DNA from: DAIMFL01 sp964372215 | Lineage (GTDB): Bacteria > Pseudomonadota > Alphaproteobacteria > Dongiales > Dongiaceae | NCBI GenBank assembly: GCA_964372215.1 | Contig: CAYJQC010000050.1 | Location: 1-23,354 of the forward strand | DNA length: 23,354 nt | Direction: 5' to 3' | In this document: positions 8,990 through 16,893 of the stretch, one piece after another | Layout of the letters: the number at the start of each line of letters is the position of its first letter | Position numbering within the stretch: position 1 is the stretch's first letter | Position numbers and translations under genes: made by a program | The notes under the pieces: model-generated | Told to the model about the DNA's origin: nothing | Seen by the model: the letters and a program-made list of their open reading frames with translations, nothing else | Database searches by the model: none

Positions 8990-9139
8990 TCGCCGTGGTT
9001 GCCATCCCGGCGCCGGCCTCAACCATCCGTCGCGCCGGCGGCCCCGTGCTCAGCCTTCCCGGCCTTGCCAAGGCCGGAGGATGGCCGCAATCTCGGGCCC
9101 AGCAAGGCGGGCATCGGGTGACAGGGGGAGGGCGCCGTC

Positions 9140-9955
9140 ATGGCGGCCGGTCTGAGCGCAGGGCAGGTTGCCGGGTATCGCCGGGACGGGTTCGTGTCGC
9201 CCGTTCCCGTCATGCCGGCCGCGGTCGCCGCCATGCTGCGCCGCGCCATGGAAGCGGTCGAGGCGCGCCGCGGCCGGCTGCACTACGTCGCCAAGCCGCA
9301 TCTGCTGCTGCCCTTCGTCGACGAGCTGGTCCGCCAGCCGGCGATCCTCGACGCGGTCCAGGCGCTGCTCGGGCCCGACATCCTGCTGTGGGACTGCTCG
9401 TTCATCGTCAAGGAGCCGGGCGACGCCAAGCGGGTGAGCTGGCACCAGGACGTGACCTATTGGGGCCTGGCGCCGGTCGACGGCATCGTCTCGATCTGGC
9501 TGGCGCTGTCGCCGGCCACGGTCGACAGCGGCTGCATGCGGATGGTGCCGGGTTCGCACCAGGGCGCGGTGCAGCCGCATCGCGACACCTACGCCGCCGA
9601 CAACATCCTGTCGCGCGGCCAGGAGCTCGCCCTGGCGATCGACGAGGCCGCGGCGGTCGACATCGTCCTGGCGCCCGGCGAGATGTCGCTGCATCACGGC
9701 CAGGTGTTCCACGGCTCGCAGCCCAACCGCTCGGCCGACCGGCGCATCGGCTTCAACGCGCAATACATCGCGCCCCATGTGCGCCAGACCGTCGGCCGCC
9801 ACGACAGCGCCATGCTGCTGCGCGGCCATGACGGCTTTGGCCATTTCGAGGACGAGCCGCGGCCGGGCGCGGAGTTCGATCCCGCCGCGGTGGCGCTGCG
9901 CGACGCGCTGTCGACGCGCCGCGCCGAGTATCTGTTCGCCGGCACCGCGAGCTGA
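9140..9955 (+). CDS. Phytanoyl-CoA dioxygenase (PhyH) family 2-oxoglutarate/Fe(II) oxygenase
   Basis: 271 residues. The iron-binding triad is present: His102 and Asp104 in WHQDVTYW, and His191 in VFHGSQPNRS. Arg202, eleven residues after the distal His as in human phytanoyl-CoA hydroxylase, would bind 2-oxoglutarate. These enzymes hydroxylate small molecules using O2 and 2-oxoglutarate; bacterial members include ectoine and halogenated-compound oxygenases, and the substrate here cannot be read from sequence. The start is supported by GGGGGAGGG nine bases upstream. The gene stands alone, followed by the aldehyde dehydrogenase on the same strand after 177 bases, so a shared pathway is possible but unproven. 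Confidence 0.92.
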   Translation: MAAGLSAGQVAGYRRDGFVSPVPVMPAAVAAMLRRAMEAVEARRGRLHYVAKPHLLLPFVDELVRQPAILDAVQALLGPDILLWDCSFIVKEPGDAKRVSWHQDVTYWGLAPVDGIVSIWLALSPATVDSGCMRMVPGSHQGAVQPHRDTYAADNILSRGQELALAIDEAAAVDIVLAPGEMSLHHGQVFHGSQPNRSADRRIGFNAQYIAPHVRQTVGRHDSAMLLRGHDGFGHFEDEPRPGAEFDPAAVALRDALSTRRAEYLFAGTAS

Positions 9956-10132
9956 GCCGAGCGGCGCCCGCGCCCGCCGGGGACGCGCGCTGGCCTGCCC
10001 GGCCTGCGGCATCGCCGACTGCTGACGGGCACGGCGAATTGGCCTATACCCATGGATCATTTGACAGCATGCAGGATGCAGCACGGCGGCGGCAAGGCGT
10101 CGACCGCGACCAACGATAGGGAGTGAGACAAG

Positions 10133-11647
10133 ATGAATCTGGAACAGGCGCAATCGCTCGACCGCAAGGGCTGGCACAAGCTGGCCGACAAGCTGAAGCC
10201 CGAGACCCGCAACTTCATCGGCGGCAAGCCGGTCGCCGCGAAGAAGGGCAAGACCTTCAAGACCTACAATCCCGCCACCGGCGAGGTGCTGGCCGAGGTG
10301 ACCCGCAGCGACGCGTCCGACGTCGATGCCGCCGTCGCGGCAGCGCGCAAGGCCTTCGGGTCCGGCGTGTGGTCGCGCATGGCGCCGCGCGACCGCATGG
10401 CGGTGCTCTATCGCTTCGCCGAGTTGATCCGCGAGAACGCCGCGCAGTTCGCCCTCATCGACACCCTCGACATGGGCAAGCCGATCTCGGAGATGGTCAA
10501 CATCGACGTGCCGGCCTCGGCCATGACCTTCCAGTACTTCGCCGAGACCATCGACAAGATCGACGGCCAGGTGACCAACACCGCCTCAAGCGAGTTCCAC
10601 TACATCCTGCGCGAGCCGCTGGGCGTGGTCGGCTGCGTGGTGCCGTGGAACTATCCCTTGATGATGGCGTCGTGGAAGGTGGCGCCGGCATTGGCCGCCG
10701 GCAACTCGGTGGTGCTGAAGCCGGCCGAGCAGTCGCCCCTGTCGGGCCACCTGATGGCCAGTCTGTTCATGGAGGCGGGCGGACCCGCCGGCGTGTTCAA
10801 CGTGGTCCAGGGGTTGGGCGAGGAAACCGGCAAGGCGCTGGCGCTGCACATGGACGTCGACAAGATCAGCTTCACCGGCTCGACCGAGGTCGGCAAGCTG
10901 ATGATGATCTATGCCGGCCAGTCCAACATGAAGCGGGTCACCACCGAATGCGGCGGCAAGACCCCGCAGATCATTCTCGGCGACGTGCCCGACCTCGACG
11001 TCGCCGCGCAGTACGCGGTGAACGGCATCTACGGCAACCAGGGCGAGGTCTGCAACGCCGGCTCGCGGCTGCTGGTCGACGCCAAGCTGCACGACGCGTT
11101 CGTCGAGAAGTTCATGGAGAAGGCCGCCGCCTCGTTCCAGCCGGGCGACCCGCTCGATCCCAAGACCACCATGGGGCCCCTGGTCACCAGGGAACAGCAG
11201 AAGCGGGTGCTGAACTACATCGCCATCGGCAAGAAGGAAGGCGCCAAGGTCGCCTATGGCGGCAAGGTGCCGGCGGGGCTCGACGCCGGATGCTATGTGG
11301 CACCCACCCTGTTCACCGGGGTCAACAACAAGATGCAGATCGCCCAGGAGGAGATCTTCGGTCCCGTGGGCGCGGTCATCCCGGTGAAGAACCTGGCACA
11401 GGCGATCGAGGTGGCCAACGATTCGGTCTATGGCCTGGCCGCCAGCGTCTGGACCCGCGACCTCTCGACCGCCCACAAGGCGGCGCGCGACATCCAAGCC
11501 GGCGTCATCTGGGTCAACTGCTTCGACCACGGCGACATGACCCAGCCCTGGGGCGGCTACAAGCAATCCGGCCAGGGCCGCGACAAGTGCTTCGAGACCA
11601 TGCTGCACCACACCCAGACCAAGTCGGTGTGGATGCATATCGGATAG
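10133..11647 (+). CDS. NAD(P)-dependent aldehyde dehydrogenase, aminoaldehyde/PuuC type
   Basis: 504 residues, full length for the family. It oxidises an aldehyde to the acid in the cytoplasm. Asn173 (PWNYP), the dinucleotide loop FTGSTEVG (247-254), the general base Glu272 (TTECGGK) and the nucleophile Cys307 (NQGEVCNAGSR) are all present. The N-terminal NFIGGK and YNPATGEVLAEV and the overall pattern resemble gamma-glutamyl-aminobutyraldehyde and betaine-aldehyde dehydrogenases. The nearby APC permeases and agmatinase favour an aminoaldehyde from polyamine breakdown, but this is inference. GGGAGTGAG precedes the ATG. The gene is followed by a strong terminator and is convergent with an APC permease gene. 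Confidence 0.94.
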   Translation: MNLEQAQSLDRKGWHKLADKLKPETRNFIGGKPVAAKKGKTFKTYNPATGEVLAEVTRSDASDVDAAVAAARKAFGSGVWSRMAPRDRMAVLYRFAELIRENAAQFALIDTLDMGKPISEMVNIDVPASAMTFQYFAETIDKIDGQVTNTASSEFHYILREPLGVVGCVVPWNYPLMMASWKVAPALAAGNSVVLKPAEQSPLSGHLMASLFMEAGGPAGVFNVVQGLGEETGKALALHMDVDKISFTGSTEVGKLMMIYAGQSNMKRVTTECGGKTPQIILGDVPDLDVAAQYAVNGIYGNQGEVCNAGSRLLVDAKLHDAFVEKFMEKAAASFQPGDPLDPKTTMGPLVTREQQKRVLNYIAIGKKEGAKVAYGGKVPAGLDAGCYVAPTLFTGVNNKMQIAQEEIFGPVGAVIPVKNLAQAIEVANDSVYGLAASVWTRDLSTAHKAARDIQAGVIWVNCFDHGDMTQPWGGYKQSGQGRDKCFETMLHHTQTKSVWMHIG

Positions 11648-11672
11648 CTCGGCCGTCACGGGCTGAAACGGG

Positions 11673-11698
11673 ACGGGGGCCGCAAGGCCCCCGTTTTC
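11673..11698 (+). terminator. Intrinsic terminator of the aldehyde dehydrogenase gene
   Basis: CGGGGGCC (11674-11681), loop GCAA, GGCCCCCG (11686-11693), then TTTTCGTT. A strong stem with a tetraloop, 26 bases after the stop codon. Confidence 0.85.
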
Positions 11699-11748
11699 GT
11701 TGGGCAGGTTCCGCGGAGAATCGTTCCCGGCCCGCACATTCTTTCGAT

Positions 11749-11833
11749 GTCATGCGCGGACTTGATCCGCGCATCCACGGCGCCGCTCGCGCGAGCCCAA
11801 CCATGGATCGCCGGGTCTTCGCCCGGCGATGAC
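11749..11833. repeat. Alphaproteobacterial palindromic intergenic repeat
   Basis: An 85-base imperfect palindrome with GTCAT...ATGAC ends. The first half is GTCATGCGCGGACTTGATCC and the last half ends CGCCCGGCGATGAC. Each half is itself a hairpin (GCGCGG..CCGCGC and CGCCGGG..CCCGGCG). This form, which translates as MRGLDPRIH in one frame, is a widely scattered intergenic repeat in Rhizobiales and relatives as I recall them. It lies between two convergent genes, after their respective terminators. It is not a gene. Confidence 0.75.
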
Positions 11834-11845
11834 AATGGGAAATGG

Positions 11846-11874
11846 AAAGGGCGGGGAGGTTGCCCTCCCCGCCC
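11846..11874 (-). terminator. Intrinsic terminator of the first APC permease gene
   Basis: An 11-bp stem, GGGCGGGGAGG (11849-11859) with CCTCCCCGCCC (11864-11874), loop TTGC. On the minus strand it is followed by TTTCCATTT. It lies 26 bases after the permease stop. Confidence 0.75.
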
Positions 11875-11899
11875 CGAAGTCAGGCCTTTCCGCTCGTCG

Positions 11900-13504
11900 T
11901 CAGAGCGTGAACAGCCGGTTGAACACGATCACCACCACGACGCCCGCCGCCAGGGTGACGTAGGGCAGCATGCCGGCCTTGCGCTGGTTGAGGGTGGCGC
12001 TGGTGACGCCGAGATCCTCGAGCATGCGGCTCGGGAACTTGCCGCCGTCCTGCATGAAGTGGCGGAACACGAACACCGGGATGATGAGCGCGATGGTGAC
12101 CACCCCGGTCATCAGCGTTCCCGGCCCCCAGACATTCGCCCCCGCGCCGAGCAGCGCCGCGTTGACGAAGGACAAGAGCACGCCGATGGCCATCAGCCAG
12201 TTGGGCGCGCGCCACGGGCGCTTCACGTGGGCGTTGTCGATGCGGTGGATCCAGCCGGCGTTGAGGTTGAGGAAGTTGAACACGAGATAGCAGACGTTCG
12301 ACACCGCGAGCACGAACAGGTAGTCGGACATCAGCAGCAGGATCAGGTTGAAGCTGAGATCGGTCCACATCGCCCGGGTCGGGGCACCGTTCTCGTTGAC
12401 GTGGGAGAGGTAGCGCGGCAGCCAGCCGTCGACGCTGCCCTGGTAGAGGGTGCGGGACGAGCCGGCCATGGCGGTCATGATGGCGAGGATCAGCGCCAGC
12501 AGCATCATGATCACGAGGAGGCCGAAGACGAAGCCGTGGCTGCTGCCCCCGATGATCGCCGCCATCGCCGCGGCGACCCCGGTGCCGTCGATGATGCCGG
12601 GCTCGAGCACGCCGGCCAGGCCGAGCGCGCCCTGGAAGGTGAAGGGCACCAGCACGTAGACGGCGATGCAGAGCAGGCCCGAGTAGAGGATCGCCTTGTA
12701 GGTGTCGGTCGCCGGGTCCTTGAACTCCGAGGTGTAGCAGATCGCGGTCTCGAAGGCGTAGGCCGACCAGGCGGCGATGAACAGTCCGCCGAGGAACAGG
12801 GTCCAGCCGGTGTTGTCCCAGGCCGCCGTGGCCGCGTCGAGGCCCGGCGCGAACGGCGAGAAGCTGTCCATCGCCACGTCGCCGGTGACCAGCGGCACCA
12901 GCCCGATGATCAGCAGCGGCACGATGACGGCGATGCCGATGATGGTCTGCACCCGGGCGGTGCCGAGGATGCCGCGATGCTGGATGCCGAACACGATCAG
13001 CATCAGCACGGCGCCGATGAAGAAGGTGGTGTTGATCCGCAGCGCCAGGCCTTCCTTGAGGAAGGACAGGTCGAGGAGGTGGATCTCCCAGGTGCGGATC
13101 GCCGCCTCGGCCGGGAAGAAGGCGTTCAGCATGTAGCCGGCGGCGATGCCGCAGCCGATCGCCAGCACCGGGGTCCAGGCCAGCCAGTTGCACCACACCG
13201 ACAGGGGCGCGATGAAGCGGCTGTAGCGCACCCAGGCGGCCGCGCCGTAGATCGAGGCGCCGCCCGATTTCGACGGGAACAGCCCGGCGATCTCGGCATA
13301 GGTGAAGGCCTGCAGGAAGCCGAAGGAGACCGAGATGGTCCAGACCAGCCAGGACGGCGTACCGACCGTGGCGGCGATGCCGCCGATCGAGAACAGGACC
13401 AGCGCCGGCACGCCGCTCGCCACCCAGAAGGCGCCCTTCCAGGTGATGGTGCGGTGAAGCGAGAGGCTCGACGGACCGGCTGGACTTTCAATTGATGTCG
13501 CCAT
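11900..13504 (-). CDS. APC family permease (amino acid/amine transporter)
   Basis: 534 residues with about 12-14 transmembrane helices. The first helix has the Gly-rich unwound region of the APC superfamily (FSIGGIAATVG). PSKSGGASIYGAAAWVRYSR and YAFETAICYTSEFKDP mark the second and sixth helical regions. It imports or exchanges amino acids or amines across the inner membrane; the substrate is not readable. The start was chosen because AAGGGGG precedes the ATG at 13504; upstream in-frame codons run through an obvious terminator hairpin. It lies downstream of, and on the same strand as, the seven-gene permease/UspA operon, but is separated from it by 240 bases with several strong hairpins. Confidence 0.92.
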   Translation of the reverse strand: MATSIESPAGPSSLSLHRTITWKGAFWVASGVPALVLFSIGGIAATVGTPSWLVWTISVSFGFLQAFTYAEIAGLFPSKSGGASIYGAAAWVRYSRFIAPLSVWCNWLAWTPVLAIGCGIAAGYMLNAFFPAEAAIRTWEIHLLDLSFLKEGLALRINTTFFIGAVLMLIVFGIQHRGILGTARVQTIIGIAVIVPLLIIGLVPLVTGDVAMDSFSPFAPGLDAATAAWDNTGWTLFLGGLFIAAWSAYAFETAICYTSEFKDPATDTYKAILYSGLLCIAVYVLVPFTFQGALGLAGVLEPGIIDGTGVAAAMAAIIGGSSHGFVFGLLVIMMLLALILAIMTAMAGSSRTLYQGSVDGWLPRYLSHVNENGAPTRAMWTDLSFNLILLLMSDYLFVLAVSNVCYLVFNFLNLNAGWIHRIDNAHVKRPWRAPNWLMAIGVLLSFVNAALLGAGANVWGPGTLMTGVVTIALIIPVFVFRHFMQDGGKFPSRMLEDLGVTSATLNQRKAGMLPYVTLAAGVVVVIVFNRLFTL

Positions 13505-13558
13505 GCATTTCCCCCTTGGACATTGTGGCGGCGGTTGATCCGCCGTCCCGTTGGTCGG

Positions 13559-13600
13559 AAAAAAAACGCCGCCCGAGTCAGTTGGGTTGACCGGACGGCG
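13559..13600 (-). terminator. Strong terminator/attenuator 54 bases before the APC permease start
   Basis: On the minus strand: CGCCGTCC-GGTCA (13600-13588), loop ACCCAAC, then TGACT-C-GGGCGGCG (13580-13567) with one bulged C, followed by eight T (13566-13559). That is a 13-bp stem with an uninterrupted U-run. It lies about 145 bases after the upstream operon's last stop and only 54 bases before the permease ATG. It could end the upstream operon or attenuate the permease. Confidence 0.8.
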
Positions 13601-13697
13601 CAGTGGATACGAGTATTGGCAGGAGCCAGTGTCGGCAATCGCACCCGGCCGCGGCAACTGCGCGAATGGCGGGACCGCCGGCCATCCGGCCCATGGC

Positions 13698-13715
13698 CTC
13701 CCCCGATCGGGGGAG
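13698..13715. promoter_or_regulatory. Perfect 18-bp palindrome CTCCCCCGATCGGGGGAG
   Basis: A perfect palindrome lying between the upstream operon and the APC permease gene. Its half-site TCCCCC recurs in the divergent control region at 17650-17974, where CCCCCTTTGGGGG (17865-17877) is nearly the same. It may be an operator for the nearby LuxR-type regulator, or a 3'-end hairpin of the operon (no T-run follows). Confidence 0.45.
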
Positions 13716-13716
13716 C

Positions 13717-13755
13717 CTGCGGCATGAACCGCCGCGCGACCGGTTCATGCCGTGC
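13717..13755 (-). repeat. Long perfect hairpin overlapping the stop of the operon's last gene
   Basis: GGCATGAACCG (13721-13731) pairs perfectly with CGGTTCATGCC (13741-13751), and flanking bases extend the stem. The stop codon (13745-13747) is inside the right arm. It could block 3' exonucleases or act with the following palindrome as a weak terminator. Confidence 0.6.
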
Positions 13756-14083
13756 CGCCGTTCGGGGCGGCATGCCCGCCGCCATCCGCCGGACGGTGGA
13801 ACAGCTGCCAGCGCACCCGCGCCCATTTATAGGCGTCCAGCACCGAGATCGCGTAGATGAACAAGCCACCGGCGTAGCGGCCGAGGAAGGAATGCTCGGG
13901 CGTGGTCAGGTGCCAGGTCACCCAGCCCAGCGACAGCATCATGAAGGCCATCATCAGCCCGCGCTGCGCGGTGCCGTTCACCACTTGGCCCATGCCGGGC
14001 AGCAGGATCGCGATCGCCAGCACCAGATAGGGGTGGAGCGGCGACTTCACCGGGGCCGGCCCGGGATCACGCGGCCTGGGCAT
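13745..14083 (-). CDS. Small membrane protein, TM2-like
   Basis: 112 residues from the chosen ATG. Three hydrophobic segments begin PYLVLAIAILLPGMGQVVNG, and the motif LPGMGQVVNGTAQRG resembles the LPGxGQxYxGxxxKG turn of TM2/DUF5683-type small membrane proteins; the next segments are MMLSLGWVTWHL and AGGLFIYAISVLDAY. Function unknown. The start is ambiguous: ATG at 14119 or 14083 (overlap with the upstream gene of 53 or 17 bases) or GTG at 14050. I prefer 14083. It is the last gene of the permease/UspA operon, and its stop lies in a long hairpin. Confidence 0.7.
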   Translation of the reverse strand: MPRPRDPGPAPVKSPLHPYLVLAIAILLPGMGQVVNGTAQRGLMMAFMMLSLGWVTWHLTTPEHSFLGRYAGGLFIYAISVLDAYKWARVRWQLFHRPADGGGHAAPNGGTA

Positions 14084-14771
14084 CGGCCCCGGCCTCCCGC
14101 CGGCCGCGCCGCTCGGCATCGCGCACCAGGTCGTCGTGCAGGGCGATGGCGCGGTCCATGAGATTCCGCAGCAGCCCGGGATCGAGCACGAGGTCGTCGA
14201 ACTCGGCCTGGCGCAGCACCAGGTAGTGCGACCGCTTGGCCTGGTTGGCCTGGTAGACGAGGCGCAGGCCGCGCGGCGTCACCAGCAGCTCCTTGGCGCG
14301 CGGATCCTCGAAGAAATCGATATGCCGGCCGACCACGTCCACCGGCGGCATCGCCTCGGGCCGGTCGGTTCGGAGCGCGGCGTGGGACGGCCAGCCCGGC
14401 GGTGGCGCGATCGCCACCGGCAGTTCGGCCGACGGCGAATAGAACTCGGTGTTCTGCGGACGCACCAGGAAATCGAGCACGCCCGCCTGGGACCCGTCCT
14501 CGCGCAGCGTGACCATCAGCCACAACACCGGCAGCTTGCGCAGGTTGACGTGGTCGATCACCGGTTCGATGCGGAACGCGCGGCCGCGATAGCATCCGTC
14601 GAGCACCGCTATGTCGACCGCGTCCTGGACGACCCGGCAGGGATCGAACAGGTCGCGGCAGGCATCGAACAGCGCGCCGCGCGCGCGCCGGATCCGCGCG
14701 CGGTCGCGGGCCTGGATCCACCACAGAATCGCGGCGAAGGCGATGGCGAGGGCGACCAGCTCGTAGCGCAT
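14067..14771 (-). CDS. Membrane-anchored protein of unknown function
   Basis: 234 residues. An N-terminal hydrophobic anchor (4-20, ELVALAIAFAAILWWIQ) is followed by a cytoplasmic or periplasmic domain of about 200 residues with FDACRDLFDPCRVV, a beta-rich middle (FRIEPVIDHVNLRKLPVLWLMVTL) and a C-terminal helix (LLRNLMDRAIALHDDLVRDAE). I recognise no family. AGGA lies just upstream of the ATG. It is downstream of uspA by 33 bases and overlaps the TM2-like gene, so it clearly belongs to the operon. A stress-related or transporter-accessory role is only a guess from the neighbours. Confidence 0.8.
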   Translation of the reverse strand: MRYELVALAIAFAAILWWIQARDRARIRRARGALFDACRDLFDPCRVVQDAVDIAVLDGCYRGRAFRIEPVIDHVNLRKLPVLWLMVTLREDGSQAGVLDFLVRPQNTEFYSPSAELPVAIAPPPGWPSHAALRTDRPEAMPPVDVVGRHIDFFEDPRAKELLVTPRGLRLVYQANQAKRSHYLVLRQAEFDDLVLDPGLLRNLMDRAIALHDDLVRDAERRGRREAGADAQAA

Positions 14772-14804
14772 CCGCCTATTCCTGCGCCGGCTGCCGAGCC
14801 GGAG

Positions 14805-15230
14805 TCATCGGACGATGGTCACCGGGCAGTGCGCCTTGGCGACCACCGCGCTCGCGACCGAGCCGAGCAGCAGCTTGGAGGCGCCGGTGCGCCCGCTCGA
14901 TCCCGTGACGATGTGGTCGAAGCCATGGCTTTCGGCGTAGCCGACGATGGCCGCGGCGATGTCGCGGCCGGTGGCCGTGACACAGGCGGCGTCGGCGAGC
15001 CCGGCCTTCTTGGCCGCGTCCGCCGCCGCCTTCAGTTCGGTCTGCATCTGGGCGTCGGCGGCGCCCAGGATGCGGTCGTCCCAGAAATGCGTCTTCGCCG
15101 CCGATTCCGCCGAGACCGTGCTGACGGTCAGGAACGCGAGTTCGGCGCCGAGCCGCTTGGCCAGGTCGGCAGCGAAGCCCACCGCCTTGGCCGAGGAATG
15201 CGAGCCGTCGGTCGCGCAGAGTAGTTTCAT
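14805..15230 (-). CDS. Universal stress protein, UspA family (ATP-binding type)
   Basis: 141 residues, a single Usp domain. It starts MKLLCATDGSHSS, with the usual Asp8 and the ATP-binding motif GxxG-x9-GS visible as G110-SS-G113...G123-S124, so nucleotide binding is likely. Usp proteins are soluble dimers that modulate stress survival or partner transporters. GGGGAGA precedes the ATG. It follows the APC permease gene by 28 bases. Pairing of a transporter with a UspA protein is a recurring arrangement in bacteria and suggests that it senses ATP and modulates the permease, which remains inference here. Confidence 0.93.
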   Translation of the reverse strand: MKLLCATDGSHSSAKAVGFAADLAKRLGAELAFLTVSTVSAESAAKTHFWDDRILGAADAQMQTELKAAADAAKKAGLADAACVTATGRDIAAAIVGYAESHGFDHIVTGSSGRTGASKLLLGSVASAVVAKAHCPVTIVR

Positions 15231-15258
15231 GATCGTCTCTCCCCTCTACCGACGACGC

Positions 15259-16650
15259 TCAATAGCCCTGTGGCTTCGGCCACGGCATGGTGAACTGGTC
15301 GCCGCGCCGCACGAACTTGTAGCGGTGGAAGGCGAACCAGATCGAGGCGACGAAGTAGAATCCGAGCATCGCCAGGAGCTGCACGCCGTAGCCGAGGAAC
15401 ACCGCGACATAGGTGGCGGCGCACAGGGTCATCAGGACGATCGCCGGCAGCGGGTGGAACGGATGCACGTAGCCGCGGCGGATCGTGCCGAGCGGCCATT
15501 TGTTGCGGAACTTGTACATGTTGATCGGCATGAAGGTGTAGCCGAGCAGGCCCGACAGGATCGAGAAGGTGATGACCTGGTCGAGCAGCCCGGTGAACCC
15601 GAAGGACACCGCGATCGGAATCAGGAACAGGATCGCGCGGTAGGGCGTGCGGTAGCGCGGATGCACCGCGCCGAACCACACCGGCATGTAGCGGTCGCGA
15701 CCCATGGAGAACCAGGCGCGCGAGGCGTCGTTGATGCAGCCGTTGGCCGAGGCGACGGCCGAGAAGATCGTGCCGACGAACAGGAACACCTGCAGCGCCG
15801 TGCTGCCCGAGACCGACGACGCCGAATAGAGCGGCGCCAAGTCCTGGCCGAGGAATTCCCACGGCAGCAGGCCGGAGCAGATGAACCAGGTGATCGAGGC
15901 GGCGATCAGCAGGGTGATCATGCCGCTCATAGTGCCGAGCGGCAGCGAGCGGCCGGCGGAGCGCACCTCCTCGGCGGCCTGGCAGGTGCCCTCGATGCCG
16001 AGATAGTACCAGATGCCGAACTGGAACGAGGCCAGCACGCCGATCCAGCCATAGGGCAGGTCGGTCAGCATCTCCTTGTGCATCAGCACCTGGCCGGGAT
16101 TCCACGGGCTGACGCCGACGAACAGCACCAGGATCGAAATGAAGGCGGCGGCGGTGATGACGAAGTTGATGGTCAGCGTCATGAACACACCGCGGTAGTT
16201 CAGGAAAGCGAGAGCCGCGATGGTCAGCACCACGAAGGGCCTTGGGTCCAGGTCGGCATGGCCGAACGCCGCGGCGCCGATCGCGATCAGGTCGCCGGTC
16301 ACCAGCGCGTCCGCCGCCTCGAGCATGGTGTAGGCCGTGACCAGGTAGAGCCCGACATTGAAGGCCATGAGCGGGCCGATGGTGTGCTTGGCCTGGGCGT
16401 ACTGGCCGCCGGCCGCGGCCACCGTCGAGGTGACCTCGGAGTCGATCATGGCGACGCAGGTATAGAGCAGGCCGATCACCCAGCAGGCGATCAGCGAGCC
16501 GAAGGCGCCGCCCTTGGCGACCGAAAAGTTCCAGCCCATGAACTCGCCGACCAGCACGATGCCGACGCCGAGCGCCCAGACATGGACCGGCCCGAGGACC
16601 TTCAGGAGGTTGATGCGTTGTGGCTGTCCGGCGACCGCTTGCTCGCTCAT
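15259..16650 (-). CDS. APC family permease, ethanolamine-permease-like
   Basis: 463 residues, about 12 transmembrane helices. The first unwound helix reads GEFMGWNFSVAKGG (35-48), similar to the GWN-x-GG text of ethanolamine permeases. SSTVAAAGGQYAQAK-like text marks helix 3 (STVAAAGGQYAQAK). IEGTCQAAEEVRSAGRSLPLG and SMGRDRYMPVWFGAVHPRYRTP are typical APC loops. It probably imports a small amine or amino acid. The ATG follows a perfect AGGAGG that overlaps the stop of the 58-residue gene, so translation is coupled to it. Ethanolamine is the best substrate guess, but polyamines or amino acids are possible. Confidence 0.9.
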   Translation of the reverse strand: MSEQAVAGQPQRINLLKVLGPVHVWALGVGIVLVGEFMGWNFSVAKGGAFGSLIACWVIGLLYTCVAMIDSEVTSTVAAAGGQYAQAKHTIGPLMAFNVGLYLVTAYTMLEAADALVTGDLIAIGAAAFGHADLDPRPFVVLTIAALAFLNYRGVFMTLTINFVITAAAFISILVLFVGVSPWNPGQVLMHKEMLTDLPYGWIGVLASFQFGIWYYLGIEGTCQAAEEVRSAGRSLPLGTMSGMITLLIAASITWFICSGLLPWEFLGQDLAPLYSASSVSGSTALQVFLFVGTIFSAVASANGCINDASRAWFSMGRDRYMPVWFGAVHPRYRTPYRAILFLIPIAVSFGFTGLLDQVITFSILSGLLGYTFMPINMYKFRNKWPLGTIRRGYVHPFHPLPAIVLMTLCAATYVAVFLGYGVQLLAMLGFYFVASIWFAFHRYKFVRRGDQFTMPWPKPQGY

Positions 16651-16659
16651 CGTCGCCTC

Positions 16660-16836
16660 CTAGCGGCCGGTGCCGTGGGACTCGCGCTCGAGCAGCTCGT
16701 CGGAGCCCTCGCGCGAGCTGAGCAACAGGCTCTCGTCGTATTCGCGATTGACCCGTATCGCGTCAGCCACCATCCACAGCAGCAGCAGCGCCGAGATCGC
16801 CCAGGCCCCGTAGCTGGCGATGTCCCAGATATCCAT
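16660..16836 (-). CDS. 58-residue single-helix membrane protein upstream of the permease
   Basis: A short open frame: MDIWDIASYGAWAISALL, a hydrophobic helix over residues 7-27, then a charged tail (RVNREYDESLLLSSREGSDE) with several Leu-Leu and Glu residues, predicted cytoplasmic. GGGGGAGG precedes the ATG by about 10 bases. Its TAG lies 9 bases before the permease ATG and overlaps that gene's ribosome binding site. The position is conserved-looking operon packing, and the size and topology are like small accessory subunits of sodium-solute symporters. I recognise no family. It could be missed by gene finders because it is so short. Confidence 0.75.
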   Translation of the reverse strand: MDIWDIASYGAWAISALLLLWMVADAIRVNREYDESLLLSSREGSDELLERESHGTGR

Positions 16837-16893
16837 GATCGTCGTGCCTCCCCCTGTCCCGTCGATCGCGGGCTCGTTCTCGCGCGTCGCCGA

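Noticed and set aside
9059..9077. Hairpin CCGGCCTT-GCC-AAGGCCGG upstream of the PhyH gene
   Set aside because: No T-run and no relation to a gene end; short palindromes of this composition are frequent in such DNA.
11747..13495. A 582-residue plus-strand open frame
   Set aside because: Antisense to the APC permease, extremely rich in His, Asp, Gln, Arg and Glu, and its start is the palindromic repeat translated.
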